Source of the DNA: Moringa oleifera
Lineage: Eukaryota > Streptophyta > Magnoliopsida > Brassicales > Moringaceae
Assembly (NCBI GenBank): GCA_021397835.1
Contig: JAJFZO010000234.1
Span: 2,739,001-2,803,000, forward strand
Length of the DNA: 64,000 nucleotides
Reading direction: 5' to 3'
Position numbers and translations under genes: made by a program
The notes under the pieces: generated by a model
What the model was told of the DNA's origin: nothing
The model's input: only the letters and a program-made list of their open reading frames with translations
The model's database searches: none
Shown here: piece after piece, positions 11,309-24,169 of the stretch
Layout: every line of letters starts with the position of its first letter
How positions within the stretch are numbered: position 1 is the stretch's first letter

Positions 11309-12387
11309 TCTGTAATGTCAAAGAAAATATTTCAAATTACAACTGAAAAGAATTACTTATAATTGGTATAAAAGCCTTTGGATGTCACATTCTAACCTTG
11401 CATGTTTGGCTCATATAATTAAATGCTGACATAGCTCGTACCCATGTGACCAACTACAAAGCAGTAAATGAAAATAAATCAGTGGTGATGGCTCCAAAGG
11501 GATTAGTTGGCCCATATAGCCCTTAACAGATACTTAATTGAACGTTCTCGCAAACTGACTTGCCCATGAAAGGTTCCTTTCATCTTTCAGTGAGTGTAGT
11601 AGCACAAGCTACTGGAATATCAGAATAACATATTTCTACATATGTCATCTACACAGGTAGACGTCTTACCCACTGTTTACGTTGAGAATCTCAGAGTTAT
11701 TAGCAAACTTTATTATCTTTCCCTATAAATACCGGCGTAGGTAATGTAGAACTTAAGGTCTCATTTTCCATTTACAACGTTTTACTGTCAGGTTTCATTC
11801 TCACAAAAGCATCAGAGTGATCCCTCAGGGACACCTTTTGCTTCCTCTGAGTTCTCTTTGTGCAGAAATTGTCTTTTCATACAAGCTCAACATCTTGTCA
11901 CTGTAACCCCTACTTCTTCTCAAAGGAGCCATTGCCTTGTTGGTATCTCTTTAATTTGCACATTTCTTCTTTGGCCATTTGCGGTATTAATAAAGGGTAA
12001 TATATAAAAAAAGAATTATAATAAGTTTGCTTGATAATTTGAATAATATTTTATCAATTAATTTAATTTATATTCAAATTTTTAATTTTGATCAAATTGA
12101 ACAATGTTTCTAAAAATTGAAAATATTTTTTGAATAACAAAAAACTATGGTTTGTGGAAGAAAATTGATTTAAAAAAATTTTAACAATTATTTTTTTTCT
12201 TTTTGAATCTCTCTTTTTGTCTCTTTCTCTTTTTCTCATTTTTCTTATTATTACTAGATTATTTTTAACAAAATTAAAAAATTTTAAAAAATTTATGTTG
12301 ATTCAAATGAAAAGGGAGAAAGTAAAATTAGGTCTACTCATACAATAAAATTTAAATAAAAAAGCAAATTTATTGTATTTTTTTCTC
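11309..12387. other. Probable MULE 5' region and flank; weak TATA-like site
   Basis: No gene is visible. A CTATAAATA box at 11723-11731 (+) is followed by CT-rich DNA, but no coding exon follows on +. On - a short frame starts MAPLRRSRGYSDK near 11930 and stops after about 36 codons. The part after 12000 is AT-rich spacer. The right end of the MULE should lie somewhere here. Confidence 0.4.
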
Positions 12388-12784
12388 GAGTAAATATCAT
12401 TTACAATACAAAAAAAAATCTTTTTTCCAATTTTTATTCTAAATTTTAAAACATTTTCAAAGTAAACATTGGTTGATGAAAAATAATCAAATTAAACCTT
12501 ACTCAACTGATATAAAAAAATAAGTATATTTTTGATATTGAAATATCTAAAAAGTAATTTGCATAAATTTTAAACTTCATTTCAAGTTGATTCATTAATT
12601 TTTAATAATTTTTAAATCAAAATTTATAATACAAAATCTTTAATTTTAATATGATATTTTTAAATTTTTTGATAAAATTTAATTTAATTATTTTTCATTA
12701 ATTAAGATATGTTTGAAATGTTTTAAAGTTCATGATAAAAATTAAATAAAAAAATATTTTTTAAAATTTTAAATAATATTTACC
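12388..12784. mobile_element. Small MITE-like element with ~150 bp inverted arms
   Basis: The left arm (GAGTAAATATCATTTA at 12388) and the inverted right arm (GGTAAATATTATTTAAAA, ending at 12784) match along their length. Shared blocks are AATTTTTATNNTAANNTTTAAAACATTT, then TTGATGAAAAATAATCAAATTAAA versus TTAATGAAAAATAATTAAATTAAA. The terminal GGTAAATATYATTT resembles the ends of the larger element at 929-1843, so the two may be one superfamily. AT-richness inflates chance matches, hence moderate confidence. Confidence 0.5.
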
Positions 12785-13093
12785 TTGTTTTTTATTTACC
12801 TTATAATTTAAAAGTCAAAAATAAATTTAGAACCAGATCAATTAATCCAATCTTAATTAATTTACTTTTTAAAATTAAAATTAATGAACATAATTCTATG
12901 TCCAAAGCTAAGAACCCATATGTATTACAAAGAGAACGTCGAAGTCCTCTACATGTGGCAAGCAGCTGAACAGTTGGCGGTCAAAGGTTGTCGCATCATT
13001 ATACAAAAACGAGCAAAGGCCGAATCTTCCTTTTTCTATCTTCTTATTTAAAAAATCTTTTAATTTCCAGAAAACAAAAAGAAAAAAAAAATA

Positions 13094-13101
13094 GACGTCA
13101 C
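13094..13101 (+). promoter_or_regulatory. TGACGT-type bZIP site upstream of the bHLH gene
   Basis: GACGTCAC (inverse GTGACGTC) about 250 bases before the start codon. This matches the C-box/as-1 half site bound by plant bZIP factors. It is a motif match only, and such sites occur by chance. Confidence 0.3.
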
Positions 13102-13195
13102 GCGCAATTATCACCTACCGGTAACAGAACCATATCCCATAAGACTTCCCCCAAGAAGCATCCTTCCTGGACGAACTTTCATTTGTACTTTTCAG

Positions 13196-13226
13196 CCTCT
13201 CTCTCTCTCTCTCTTCCCTCCTCCCT

Positions 13227-13278
<52 letters not shown>
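13196..13278 (+). repeat. CT microsatellite in the bHLH 5' leader
   Basis: A nearly pure CT tract with TTCCCTCC interruptions, ending 75 bases before the ATG at 13353. CT/GA tracts are common in plant 5' leaders and proximal promoters. The length is likely to vary between individuals. Confidence 0.9.
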
Positions 13279-13352
13279 AACATTCGCATCAGCACTCTTT
13301 TCTTGATTTGCTTTGTCCCTAGAAAGAAAATAAAAAGGGAAAAGGAATAATC

Positions 13353-16300
13353 ATGTACCCCTCGTCGTCCTCTTCATCATCGCAGAAATCAACATTTGCA
13401 AGCGGTCTAATCCGGTACGGCTCAGCCCCAGGCTCCCTGCTAAACTCTGCCGTGGATTCTGTGATTGGAGCTGACTATGAATTCCCAACCATTGGATCAA
13501 CCCCCCCGCCAAGCTTTGTGGGCCATTACTTCTCCGGCGACTCTTCCTCGCTGGCGTCAGAGTCAACGTGCAAAGTGAGCTCATCCACTGGTCCAAAAGA
13601 GCCCTCTAAAGGCGTCTTGCATAGATCCTTCGGCTTCAATGAAATTCCGCAAAGCAGTAGTGGTGGTGGATCCTCCTCTTTGGTCAGGCAAAAAAGTTCT
13701 CCTGCTGGTTTCTTTAGCCATCTTTCAGCTGAAAACGGTATGTTTTTTTTCTATATATTTTTTTCTTCATATTTTGTATTTTTAAATATCTTCTTTGTTT
13801 GGACGCGACTCGCTCCTTTTCGGGTGCAATGGACTCTTTGTTGGTATTATGACGGTATTGCCCTTATCGGTTCTGTGAACATTATCTAGTATATTGTATG
13901 TTGTACTCGAGGCACTGCTTGAGTTTGAGGGGGCTTAAGACTGTGCAGTGGACCTAAACTCCTTTTTTTTTTTTTTTTTTATCTTTTCCCTCTTTTGCTC
14001 GTAGAAAGGGAGGTTTCATTTGATTGGCTGGCCTTCTCAGTCTTCCTGGCAGGCGTTGACTCGCATGTGAATGGACAGAAATGTTACATTTTGATTTACC
14101 CGAAATGACGTAACTACCCTCATGCGCATGTTTGTTGGCTTGGTGTCTTCTTATGTTGTTGAATTCACTGTGAGTGTTAGCTCTGGGTGGAATGGATGTC
14201 TTGTGTTATTTAAAATTTGATTAGTACTGGTTAAGTTATCATGAAATAGACATATACCAAGTGATAAATATAAATTATTAATAATGCAGTGCTTAATGTT
14301 AGAATTGTTTAAATATTAAAATTTAGAAATTGTAGATGTGGGAGCAAGTGGGTTTGTTTGTGGAAGCTGACACTGCCGTGGATGACACATCAAAACTTCT
14401 GTCAGGGTTGGTTCAGCTTTTAGTTCCTTTTTTTTTCTTGGTGGTTTTAAACCCCCAATGGCCCAGGTTAACATCATGTGGTACGTTTTTAAAACCATGC
14501 ATTATACTATAATTCCTATTTTATCTTTTTTTGTTGTCTCAGTAGAAATAGAAATTATTCCTTTTTCAGAAAATAAAATTTAGGGAGTCATTTAAATTGT
14601 TTGAGATAATAGAATTAACGTCATTAATTTGTTATTTATATATAAATTGTTTTGTTCTGTAATGTCATTGATATTATTTACCTTATGATAATTATTGATA
14701 AAATTAAACCACATCATATTAAAATACTTAGATACCACAGAATGGTGAATACTTTCCACAAGCTGACATATGGAGGGTCTTAGTAATAGATTGCCCGGAA
14801 AGACACCAGTGGTTTTGTTATCTTGTGAGACTTTGCAACAGTATCTCATGTGACTCATGTTCAGTCATTATAACCCTATCGGGTCTCTCTATTATTTCTT
14901 TTTTCTGTTTTTGTTTTCTTTTTAAATAAAAGAAAATTTTAAGGATGGCAAAAGCAAACCTTGTCTAACTACATGAAAAAAAAAAAAAAAGAAAGAAAAA
15001 GAGAATACAGCATCTGGCAGTGTTATTTTGTTGAACGCAAAATTGTCAATGGAATTGAGAGTGGTTTCTTTCTTTATTTGTCTCTTTTTCTTTTTCATTT
15101 TTGCTCGACATAAATTGAATGCAATGTGCAGTACTTAGTTCTTCAGAAGGTTGCTTGAACCAACACTTGCAGGTTTGAGAAGTTGGGTGATGTTAAAAAA
15201 TGATGCAGTGTGCTCTTCCCTAAATAGAATAAGAAACCAAAAGAAGGCTTATAAAATGCAGGATGAATGCCAGAAGGGAACTCTAGTCACTACTTTACTT
15301 CCGCTGAATAATTAAAGACTTCATGAATATACTGTCTATGGAGGGAAATTTAACATCACAGGAAATTATTCAGTACATCTACTGCATTACCTTTTCCTCT
15401 CACATTTATGTGAAATGCTTTTTGTGGAGCTCATATAAATGTTAGAAGCAGCAATACATCAGCTGTAAGAATTACATTATGGTAAATGTTTATTACCTAG
15501 ATTGTCAATCAAATAGAGAACTACTTTGACGTATACTGTATATTATTAATGCATGTTTTGGGTGATTTTAGAAACATATATTTTGGAATCCTGACTCGTG
15601 ATCTTTTCTTCTGTCAGTTCACTGGGGCCTTCATGTGGCATAAATTGACATTTATCAGATTTCTATTTTCAGTGCATGCTTTATATGGGTCGCCAACAAA
15701 AACAAATTGAAATAAAAAGGAAAGCAGAGGATGTACAAAACTTATTATGTTAGAAAAGATTTTAATATGTTAAATGTTATTTTTTGTCTCAGTTTCTCTT
15801 CCAGAGCTATACCTATGAATTAATAATGATATAAATCTGAAGTAAATAACTTGATTATAAGGTTATGCCATCAGCAAATGTAGGCTTTTCTCATGATGGA
15901 ACATTAAATTTGTAAATCTTTCTATTTATATATCATCAATCGATTCAAAAATAACATATATGATGACAGAGCAAATAAGCATGTACAGACTCTAAACCAA
16001 CACTTTCTAAATTAAGTTTCTATGCAATCTACTTTCTATCTGTACACTTGCTAGGTGGGCTTTAAACTTAAAATTCTCATCATTTTATTATCTTTTTTTT
16101 GTTTCTTTTGGTTATGATTTTTCTTAATGTTAGATTGATTTTTTTTTTCCCTTTTCTTGTGGACAACGCAATGAGCAGGATTTTCTGTTACAAGCGGGAC
16201 TGAAACCTATAGTTCCCGAGGATGCTCTAATGGTGGTTGTGGAGCATCAAGATTGAAGTCTCAGTTGAGCTTCACTAGACAAGATTCCCTCTCTCAGATC

Positions 16301-19300
16301 TCTGAAGTAAATGAGAGTGTTATTGATGGTCTTGCTCCAAACAATAGGCGTCATAATACAACACATTCTTATTCTACTGCTGGCTTTGCCATAGATTCCT
16401 GGGATGATACCAATTCCATTGCATTTTCCACTCAACCCAGCAAACGAGCTAAGAATATTGATGGAGATATCTTCAATTGTCTCAATACCTTGGAAACTCA
16501 GGTACTAAAACTTCGCATGGTTGAAATGTTGCCTATTACTTGTTAGGTTCTAAAGGACAGTTCTAGGAGTTAGTACACTTGGTAATCTAATAATTTCAAC
16601 TATCAAATGGCATCAAGGCTAAATATAGTGATAGGCACCAATAAAGCTGCTACGGGCGCATGGAACTCAATACACAATACACATTTGGAAGATTTCAAGT
16701 AGCAACCACTCTAAGCATAACATCACACGTAAGGCCTTTACTCCCTCTCAGCTTTGCAGTTTATCTGCAAAACTACCCTCTATGTAAGCTTTGGATTATA
16801 TAGATTAGTACTTCACTGAAAATGTTTCTGAAGGCTATCCCATCTAAGGGCTCAAAATGTAAAAGGAGCTGTGCCATTTTCCTATTACACTCATATATTC
16901 ATGATGCAACATGGCCATCATCTTTTATGAATCATGATCATGCTCTAGTTAATCGTCTTTGTTTTTATGATAACCCAAAAGTTACGTCACTGTCAGCTCA
17001 TATAAGATAATATTTTGATGTAGCCAACTAGATGAAGAGACCTTGGCTTCATATTTACGCCTTAGCTTTACAAATATACTTGGGCATGCATGTATGGTGT
17101 AAGTTACATGTGAAGCTCTTTAATATCGGTTTTAATAAAACGTCATAAATTTGTTCCCACATTCACCCAAACATCCCAATCTTGAATGCAAAACATTCAT
17201 AAGCAATCACATCTTCAGCATTAAATACAGAGTATATAGAGGGAAGATGCTTACGTCGGTTTCCAAAGCTTCCTGCCAATTAAACAATGGTGGGCTTGAA
17301 ATTTACCTTTGAAGATAAATTTATGACCCATAATAACTTTTAAATCTGTGGCTAGGAGCACGGGTTTGCAACTAATAACATTATACGTATTAGTTTCTTA
17401 TGAAATTAAGTGGTTTGCTTATGTTGATAATAACCATATTCTTTTGTATTTGATTCATGAATAATTCATTTTTCCAGGTCAACGTTTCTGATTTCTTGTT
17501 TTCTTCAGTTGAGCCCACCACATACATCTCTTGAGATGGCTACAGTGGAGAAGTTACTACACATCCCTGAGGATTCTGTCCCATGCAAGATCCGTGCCAA
17601 GCGCGGCTGTGCCACTCATCCCCGCAGCATTGCTGAAAGGGTTTGTTATTCAACTTAATTTTTTTTTTCTAAAATCGCATAGAGATTTAATTGCTCCATT
17701 TCGGTTGATTTTTCATATCTGGTGTGATCTCCAAGAGGAAATGGTTTTTTAAATAAAGCAGAATGCTGTAAAGAAGATCCATATAGCCAACCCCATGTAG
17801 GTGGGAAAGAGGCTTAGTGTTGTTTGGCTCCATTTCCTATGTGACTGCATTATTGCATGAGTTATAACTATGCTTGTTGGCCATAGTCACAATTCTTCAA
17901 CAAATTGAAGTTGCCTATACTCACCAGTTCCTAAAATTCTTCATAGTGGGCTCTTTAAGTAATGAATTTCATGAATCTCATGTGCCATCTTGGATTATCA
18001 TGTGATCCTTTGAATATGACCTGAAGTTACCGCAATAACAGGCATTTAAACTGCAATTTTAGTGTGTTTCAGCATGTAGAAAAGTTTTTAACATATGATT
18101 TTGAAACGGAGGGTTTTTGCTTTCCAACGTTTGACCTGGATTTTTCCTGGCCTCTCTAATTGACATCTACACATAAAGGTGGCATTTTCTGTATTAGGTC
18201 TTTTATATTTAACCTCGGATTTCATTGTCCTGTTTAGCAACTTGACAAGTCTAGATAATATTAGATGGCATACAGCATTAAAATATGTGGCATAACAATA
18301 TGGCATTTTTTCCCCTTTTCCTTTCAGCATACCTGTTCGCTCTCATCAAACTTATTGTTTCTTGTCATTATTTACCATGAGGTTCACCAGCGAACTTTCT
18401 AAAGCTTGAGTTTTATCAGCTCAGAGGCAACCATCTTGCTCTAATAAATAAAACTGTTACATTATTTATAGGGATGTATACTAGTACAATTGACGATAAT
18501 TATTTGTTACAGTAGGTTAATTGTCTTGCCACTATTTTATAGAAGGACTATATATTACTGTCATTTTCTTTGATGATACTAAAATTTCTCATTTGTTGCT
18601 CAGTTTTCTTTCTTATGTAAGTTTTCTGTTTTTTATTAATTATGTTGCTTCTTCTTTGTAGTTTACAATGTCGGGCACAATAAAGTTCCTCCATGTATAC
18701 TTATTAATTTTTAAATTTCAATAGTATTTTCACTCTAATAATACAAGAGATATCCCTTTATTTGGTTTTTTAAGTGAGAGTTATGGACTATAGGTAAATA
18801 CACTATATTCCACTCATTTATTATTGTCTTTTAGAAAGGTGTTGCATACTTATAATTTTTTTATTTAGGAAGATAGATATGGGGCCAGTTTAAAAGTATC
18901 CTTAATTACTAGGCACCTCAAATTTGTCACTCATCGTGATCAAAGAAGGAGGAAAGAAGAAAACTATTATTTTCCATTATGCTGACTTCAATTTCTTCTT
19001 TATGTGCATACATACAGGAGAGAAGGACCAGAATAAGTGGGAAACTGAAGAAGCTACAAGAACTTGTTCCAAACATGGATAAGGTAAAAACATGATACTC
19101 CTTGTTCCTAGGAAATGACTGCTTTGCATTTCTTTTGTAATATCTAACGTTACTAAAGAATCTATAAATAAGTTAGGAGATGTTCTTTACATTCATGCCG
19201 GGGATTTGTGCAGGATACAGTGAAATGATGCAATATGTATTATGGTGAAAACAATTGTTATAATAATTTGTAGTAACTTCTTTTCTGTAATTTTCATAGC

Positions 19301-21899
19301 AAACAAGCTATGCAGATATGCTTGACTTGGCAGTGCAGCACATCAAAGGCCTTCAAAATCAAGTGCAGGTGCGTAAACATGCCATTTAGAGGAAAAAGAC
19401 AAAAAAAGGAAAAGAGAATGATGTATGCATTTTCACAATATCATTTCTTACACAAAAAATCTATCAAACATGTCAACATCGATTTAGTTGACCATTAATT
19501 CAAATGAAAATATAATTTCTTTCTTATTGTGTAAAATATCTAAGAAGTTCAAATCATGTTGAATAATGTATTCATGCAGCACAAGCTACTGTAGTTTATC
19601 TTACTTAATGAGATCTCGATTGCATGCATCTCATCCTAATCATTCATAAAACCTAATTATTGATTGCTATTTTTACTTGGAGTTGTTATAACAAAATAAG
19701 ATGACTTGTCAAACAAAAAGACTCTGCAAATATGGAAATGAAAATTTCAACTCAAATCCAGTACCATAGAACTGATTCTATGTGCTTTAGTTTTAGCCAA
19801 TCTGAGTTATTTTAATAGTGATTAATTTATAAAATCTTTAAAACCTTAGAAATGGGTATCTAGCAACTATTAAATGCTACTGATCAGTCTTAAATTGTTT
19901 GAAAAATTGATTTGCCTCTAATAATGGAGAATCTTCTTTTCTTTTTAGCTAAAAATAAGGGAAACCTATATGTACCTCCCCCATAATCTTACTTCTCTAT
20001 ATTTTAAATGGAATGTAAAATATCCTTTCTATGTGATGCTGCAGGAATGGCATAAAATTGAACATTGTGTTAGCCCTAGAGTTTTTTTAGGTTATGTCAA
20101 GCAAAGATTTTAGCTTTAGACATGATTAGGTTAGAGTTAATATTAGAGAATGATTTGATAGAGATCCGAGCACTATTGATTTGATGAATTTTACGTTAAA
20201 ACTTTGGATGATAGTTGACTAGAAATTAGAATGTCGAAATAATTATTGTTAGGGTTAGGCGCTAACCATTGTGCCAAATGTTGTAGCTTATGTGAGGGGC
20301 ACAACCTTATTTTCTTAAGCCATTCAGCTTGGCGGCCATGGTTTGAAATGTGACTTGGCCTAACCGTCCTTCGCCACCCATAGTGACTTCACTCAATTCG
20401 ACCTCTGTCATCCAGTGCAACTTGACATCTGACCTCTACTACTCACCATGTCTTGGCCCACATCAACTGGCCGGTTGCTGGGCCATCTGATCAACAATCT
20501 CTCCCTCTCAGCACATGCCTACAAGTGCTTTTCTTAGTGGTGAACCCATGAGCTACCTCTGATACCATTATTAGGGCCTGGGTTCTCTTATAGGATATCG
20601 GGTTCCATTTCAAAAGGTTTATCTATTTGATTATAGTGATCTAATCCCTTATAAACCGATTATCTTTTTCATGTCTAACCAATATGAGACTTTGTTTGCG
20701 CACCCAATAAATATTATATTTCGTTTAATCATAAATATTTTCTTAGATTCCAATAAGATGCATGAAATGTAAACGAAGTAAATATAAAATACACCAAGGA
20801 AAAAAAAAAAAAAGAATTGTAGTCTTCAAGCTTGTTACACGAAATGGATTGTTCGGTAAGGCTCCTCCATGTTGACAAAAACAACTTATAGTTTCTTTTT
20901 TCCTGTAAGGAAAACCCATATCCCTGGCTTTCTCTTCCTGCTTTTTTGAGTGGCCCATACTGGAAGATCTATAGTTTGGGAATTACTATACTCTATCCTT
21001 GTAGACGAAGCTTGTCACCACCTGTTCTGACCTGCAGGAGTCCTAGCAAGTACTAGTGTCTACTATCTATTGCAGCTAAGAGTATAAATCTACTCAGTCG
21101 ATGACTTTGCCTATGTGGGATATTTGGATCAATCAACTCTTCATGTTTCTCGTTCATGTTTAATCCCAGTAGGAAACTCAGATTAACCCTGTTGTAACAT
21201 TTTATCCTAATTGCTATAGGAGCAGAGAAAATAATAAGTAAACCTATGTTTATTTCAGTGGTTGCCAAGTGGTCATGGATGATTTAGGGTAAAAAGATTG
21301 GCTGTTGAGATTGCTGTATATTAGATTTGATCTTAGGATTAGAAGTTTTAAAAGTATGTAATAATTATTGAAGAGCCACCATCCTTGGATAAAATGATGC
21401 TTAAAAAAATTTCACAATAATCCATGTGGCTCGTTTTACTATAGTTAAGAACTCCATAGGCTTTTATAATACAATCTTGATCATTAGATGAGCTTAAAGT
21501 ATGCCATCCTTACTTCCCTAAAGTAGCAGTCTACCTACTTTATGGATGCTTAAGCTGTTGAACCATGTTCTTCTAGTCGTTGGCAATCGCATGTATCTAA
21601 GTTCTAGAAACAATCCCATTTTTTACATATTCGTCCATCCATTCTAATATGGTTTGTGATAAATGTTAAGGTATTTGTTCTAAAAGATTGAAGAATCCCT
21701 CGACTCGTCTGGCTTTTGCATTTTTGTTTTTTATTTTATTTTCTGGAGAAATGTAGTATATGTGAGTATATGTAAGTGAGTGAGGCATGCGCATGTACTA
21801 CTAAGTTGAACCGAGTTTTTGCTTGACATTTTTCTTTTCTTGCAGAAACTCCATAAAGAACTTGAAAATTGTACTTGTGGATGCAAGCAGAGCACCTGA
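13353..21899 (+). CDS. bHLH129: bHLH transcription factor, bHLH128/129/130 (FBH-related) group
   Basis: Six exons give 1029 nt (342 aa): 13353-13737, 16179-16501, 17509-17640, 19018-19083, 19300-19368 and 21846-21899. All introns are GT-AG and all phases agree. The N-terminus (MYPSSSSSSS, then GLIRYGSAPGSLLNSAVDSV) is the conserved start of this group, and the middle holds QLSFTRQDSLSQISE and DSWDDTNSIAF. The bHLH spans exons 3-5: KIRAKRGCATHPRSIAER, ERRTRISGKLKKLQELVPNM, then QTSYADMLDLAVQHIKGLQ. The basic region keeps His, Glu and Arg residues used for E/G-box contact, and the protein is expected in the nucleus. The C-terminus is HKELENCTCGCKQST. Introns 1 (2.4 kb) and 3 (1.4 kb) hold nothing recognisable, and intron 5 (2.5 kb) holds a TRIM relic. 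The symbol rests on family plus gene order (next to RABA5c, as I recall for At2g43140). bHLH128 is the main alternative. Confidence 0.9.
20240..20740 (-). mobile_element. TRIM/LTR-retrotransposon relic in bHLH intron 5
   Basis: On - the sequence TGGTATCAGAG at 20567-20557 matches the primer-binding site complementary to plant initiator Met-tRNA. It is preceded (about 20710-20570) by LTR-like sequence with ATATTGGTTAGACATG and GGTTTATAAGGGATTAG, resembling plant TRIM LTRs. Downstream (20555-20240) is GC-richer internal DNA without an open frame. I found no second LTR, so the relic is truncated. It is antisense to the host gene. Confidence 0.6.
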
Positions 21900-22993
21900 T
21901 GGGAAATGCGTGAAAGAAATAATGTTTGATTCAAGGATTTTTAAGGTAAGGGACTCAGTCAAGGCTAATTTTGTCATCTGAACAAGCCTAACTTAATAAC
22001 TCAATGTAGAGGATTAGAACTTGACAAAATGTATATATTGAAATGAAATGTTTATTTGTTGCTCACCTCAGAGGATGAGATCATCATTTGTACTGAGAGA
22101 ATGTAAAATGCAGTACATTTTGTCCTTTAGTTTGATCTGTCTTTGCAAGTTTGTTACATTCTTGAATTATTTGAGTTCTGGCGACCATATGTAATCCAAA
22201 TGACTAGTTGGTGGGCTGAAGCTGAAATCTTTCACAGAATATTTGCAGGTTTCATGATTGTTGCTATCAGTTTGCTACAAGAATGCTTTCAGATTTTTGC
22301 TTGAAACACTGTTCACTAAGCTCCAAAACATTAGCTAATCAGTTCAATCGCAAAGAAGGTTGTTGTTTTCTATGGACATGAATAATACAATTCTAGTTGT
22401 AATAAGTTAAAAATATAATTTCAAATTTCTCAAACCAACGGATTAATAAGTTTATATTTTAAATAAAACAGAAAAGTTCACTTTGACGATTATCTAATAA
22501 ATAAAAAATTAATGTAGTGTGATACAAATTAAATGGTCATATACATGAAGATGATCTAATAAATAAAAAATTAATAGATAAAAAAGTAAAAAAGATGTTT
22601 AAATTAAATTAAATAAGATGAAAAATAATTTTGCGTTCTTTTGCAAATAAATAAATAAAGAAAAAATTAATAGTGAAAAAAGTAAGACATTAAAAATCCT
22701 TTGTAATTCTTGTATGTTATTCATTTTAGATTTGATTCAAATTGTCTTAATAAAAACTTTTATGGTATTGAGTAGAATAAATTCTTACAAGTTTATACTT
22801 ATAAAAATAAAAGCAACAATATACTTTAGGCAATATTATATTAAAAATTATTTCAAAAATAATATTATTAATATATAATGCAATAAATACGTAAAGATAG
22901 CATGATTGAATTTATGTATAAAAATTAAGAATACAATTGCATTCCTTTAAAGATGAAAAAGCATGATTGAAAAAATTTAATTAACCCAAATCG

Positions 22994-22997
<4 letters not shown>

Positions 22998-23035
<38 letters not shown>
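22998..23035. repeat. TA dinucleotide microsatellite
   Basis: About 19 TA units, uninterrupted. Confidence 0.95.
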
Positions 23036-23037
<2 letters not shown>

Positions 23038-23204
23038 TTTATATAGTACAAAATGGGTACCATTAATCCTTTCCATACATAACTGATCTGAATCATTTAA
23101 CAAAGTAAATTTGTGTCTGATTTTTTTTTTTTAAAAAGAGTTCACGCTTATTTTTTATTAAAAAAAATTAAAGTTTTTCAAAAGGGATTGGTGACCAATT
23201 ACAC

Positions 23205-23206
<2 letters not shown>

Positions 23207-23235
<29 letters not shown>
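23207..23235. repeat. AT dinucleotide microsatellite
   Basis: About 14 AT units, ending ATACATATGG. Confidence 0.95.
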
Positions 23236-23240
<5 letters not shown>

Positions 23241-24169
23241 GGTGACTCTTTTATAAAAATAAATAAAATAAAACTTTTCTCACACTCGAACTCTGCACCT
23301 TAAAAAAATTTGATTATGACAAGTGACAAAGAAATAATTAACCAAAATTAGTTTGAAAAAAAAGTATAAATTAGTTATAGCAAAAAAAAAAAAAAAAGCA
23401 TACCAACCATAACAATTCTGTCACCTAAGGATGTTTTAATAATGGTTTTCACAGCCCCAAAAATAGCTTTTTCTACATTCTCACTAGTGAAAGTATTTAT
23501 CATTTTTTCATCTTTAGCTCTGGTTGTGTAACTTGGGATCACAATCTGAAAAAAAAAAAAAAAGGTCTAGCTTTGGATCTTTTAATGCAATTTGTTGCCT
23601 AAATTCATTCATAGCTTAATCATAAACTACAACTGAGTATGAAATGCATTCATTTATGAAGTCCTTAGATTTTTATACAACTCGACTACCTTTTTCATTT
23701 TATCTATGATTAATTGATTGTAATCTGCTTTCATAGCGAAAATTTGTTGCTATAAACTATTCATCTTAGACCTAGTAGTCTAATAAGCTCTCAAGCAAAT
23801 CATAATGAAATGACGTTTTCTAATTTATTTTGTAACTTTTTTGCTTTCTCATTAACTACTTTTTGTTTGCTCAACGAAGTTAAAAACATCTTTAATATTA
23901 TTAACCTCTTTATGAAGTGCAAAAAGTTCTTTCCACAGCTTAGCTTTTTCTTAACGAACAATAACCAGCTCCTTAGCATTCTGGAAAGTTTGTTCTAGAG
24001 ATACATTGATAGCAAAAAGTGCTTGAAACATCAACAAATTAGTACAATGATTCATAGAAAGAAAAAAGAGAAAAGCTATTAGATATTCACCTTGATGGTC
24101 AAACAAGCACCTTTTTGTAGCCACTCTTCGTAGAATAAGACTGCTCGGATGGGCTTTATCACTAAGCAA

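Larger units (their letters stand above)
3480..11990. mobile_element. Decayed Mutator-like element carrying a Ulp1 protease (Kaonashi/KI-MULE type)
   Basis: A MULE transposase gene on - (about 11308-8575) and a DUF1985 plus Ulp1/C48 protease gene on + (about 4081-7825) face each other with their 3' ends about 0.75 kb apart. Plant MULEs that carry a Ulp1-like peptidase beside mudrA are known (Kaonashi/KI elements in rice and Arabidopsis, CUMULE in melon). They often lack recognisable terminal inverted repeats. I compared about 3260-3480 with the reverse complement of 11.9-12.1 kb and found no convincing inverted termini, so the ends given are estimates. Both genes carry many in-frame stops, so the copy is not autonomous. 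Confidence 0.75.

Noticed and set aside
11723..11731. CTATAAATA as promoter of a plus-strand gene
   Set aside because: No coding exon follows within 1.6 kb on + before the bHLH gene, which has its own CT-rich leader. Kept only as a weak TATA-like note.
13351..13596. 81-codon minus frame over bHLH exon 1
   Set aside because: It overlaps a well-supported exon with family-specific N-terminal sequence on +.
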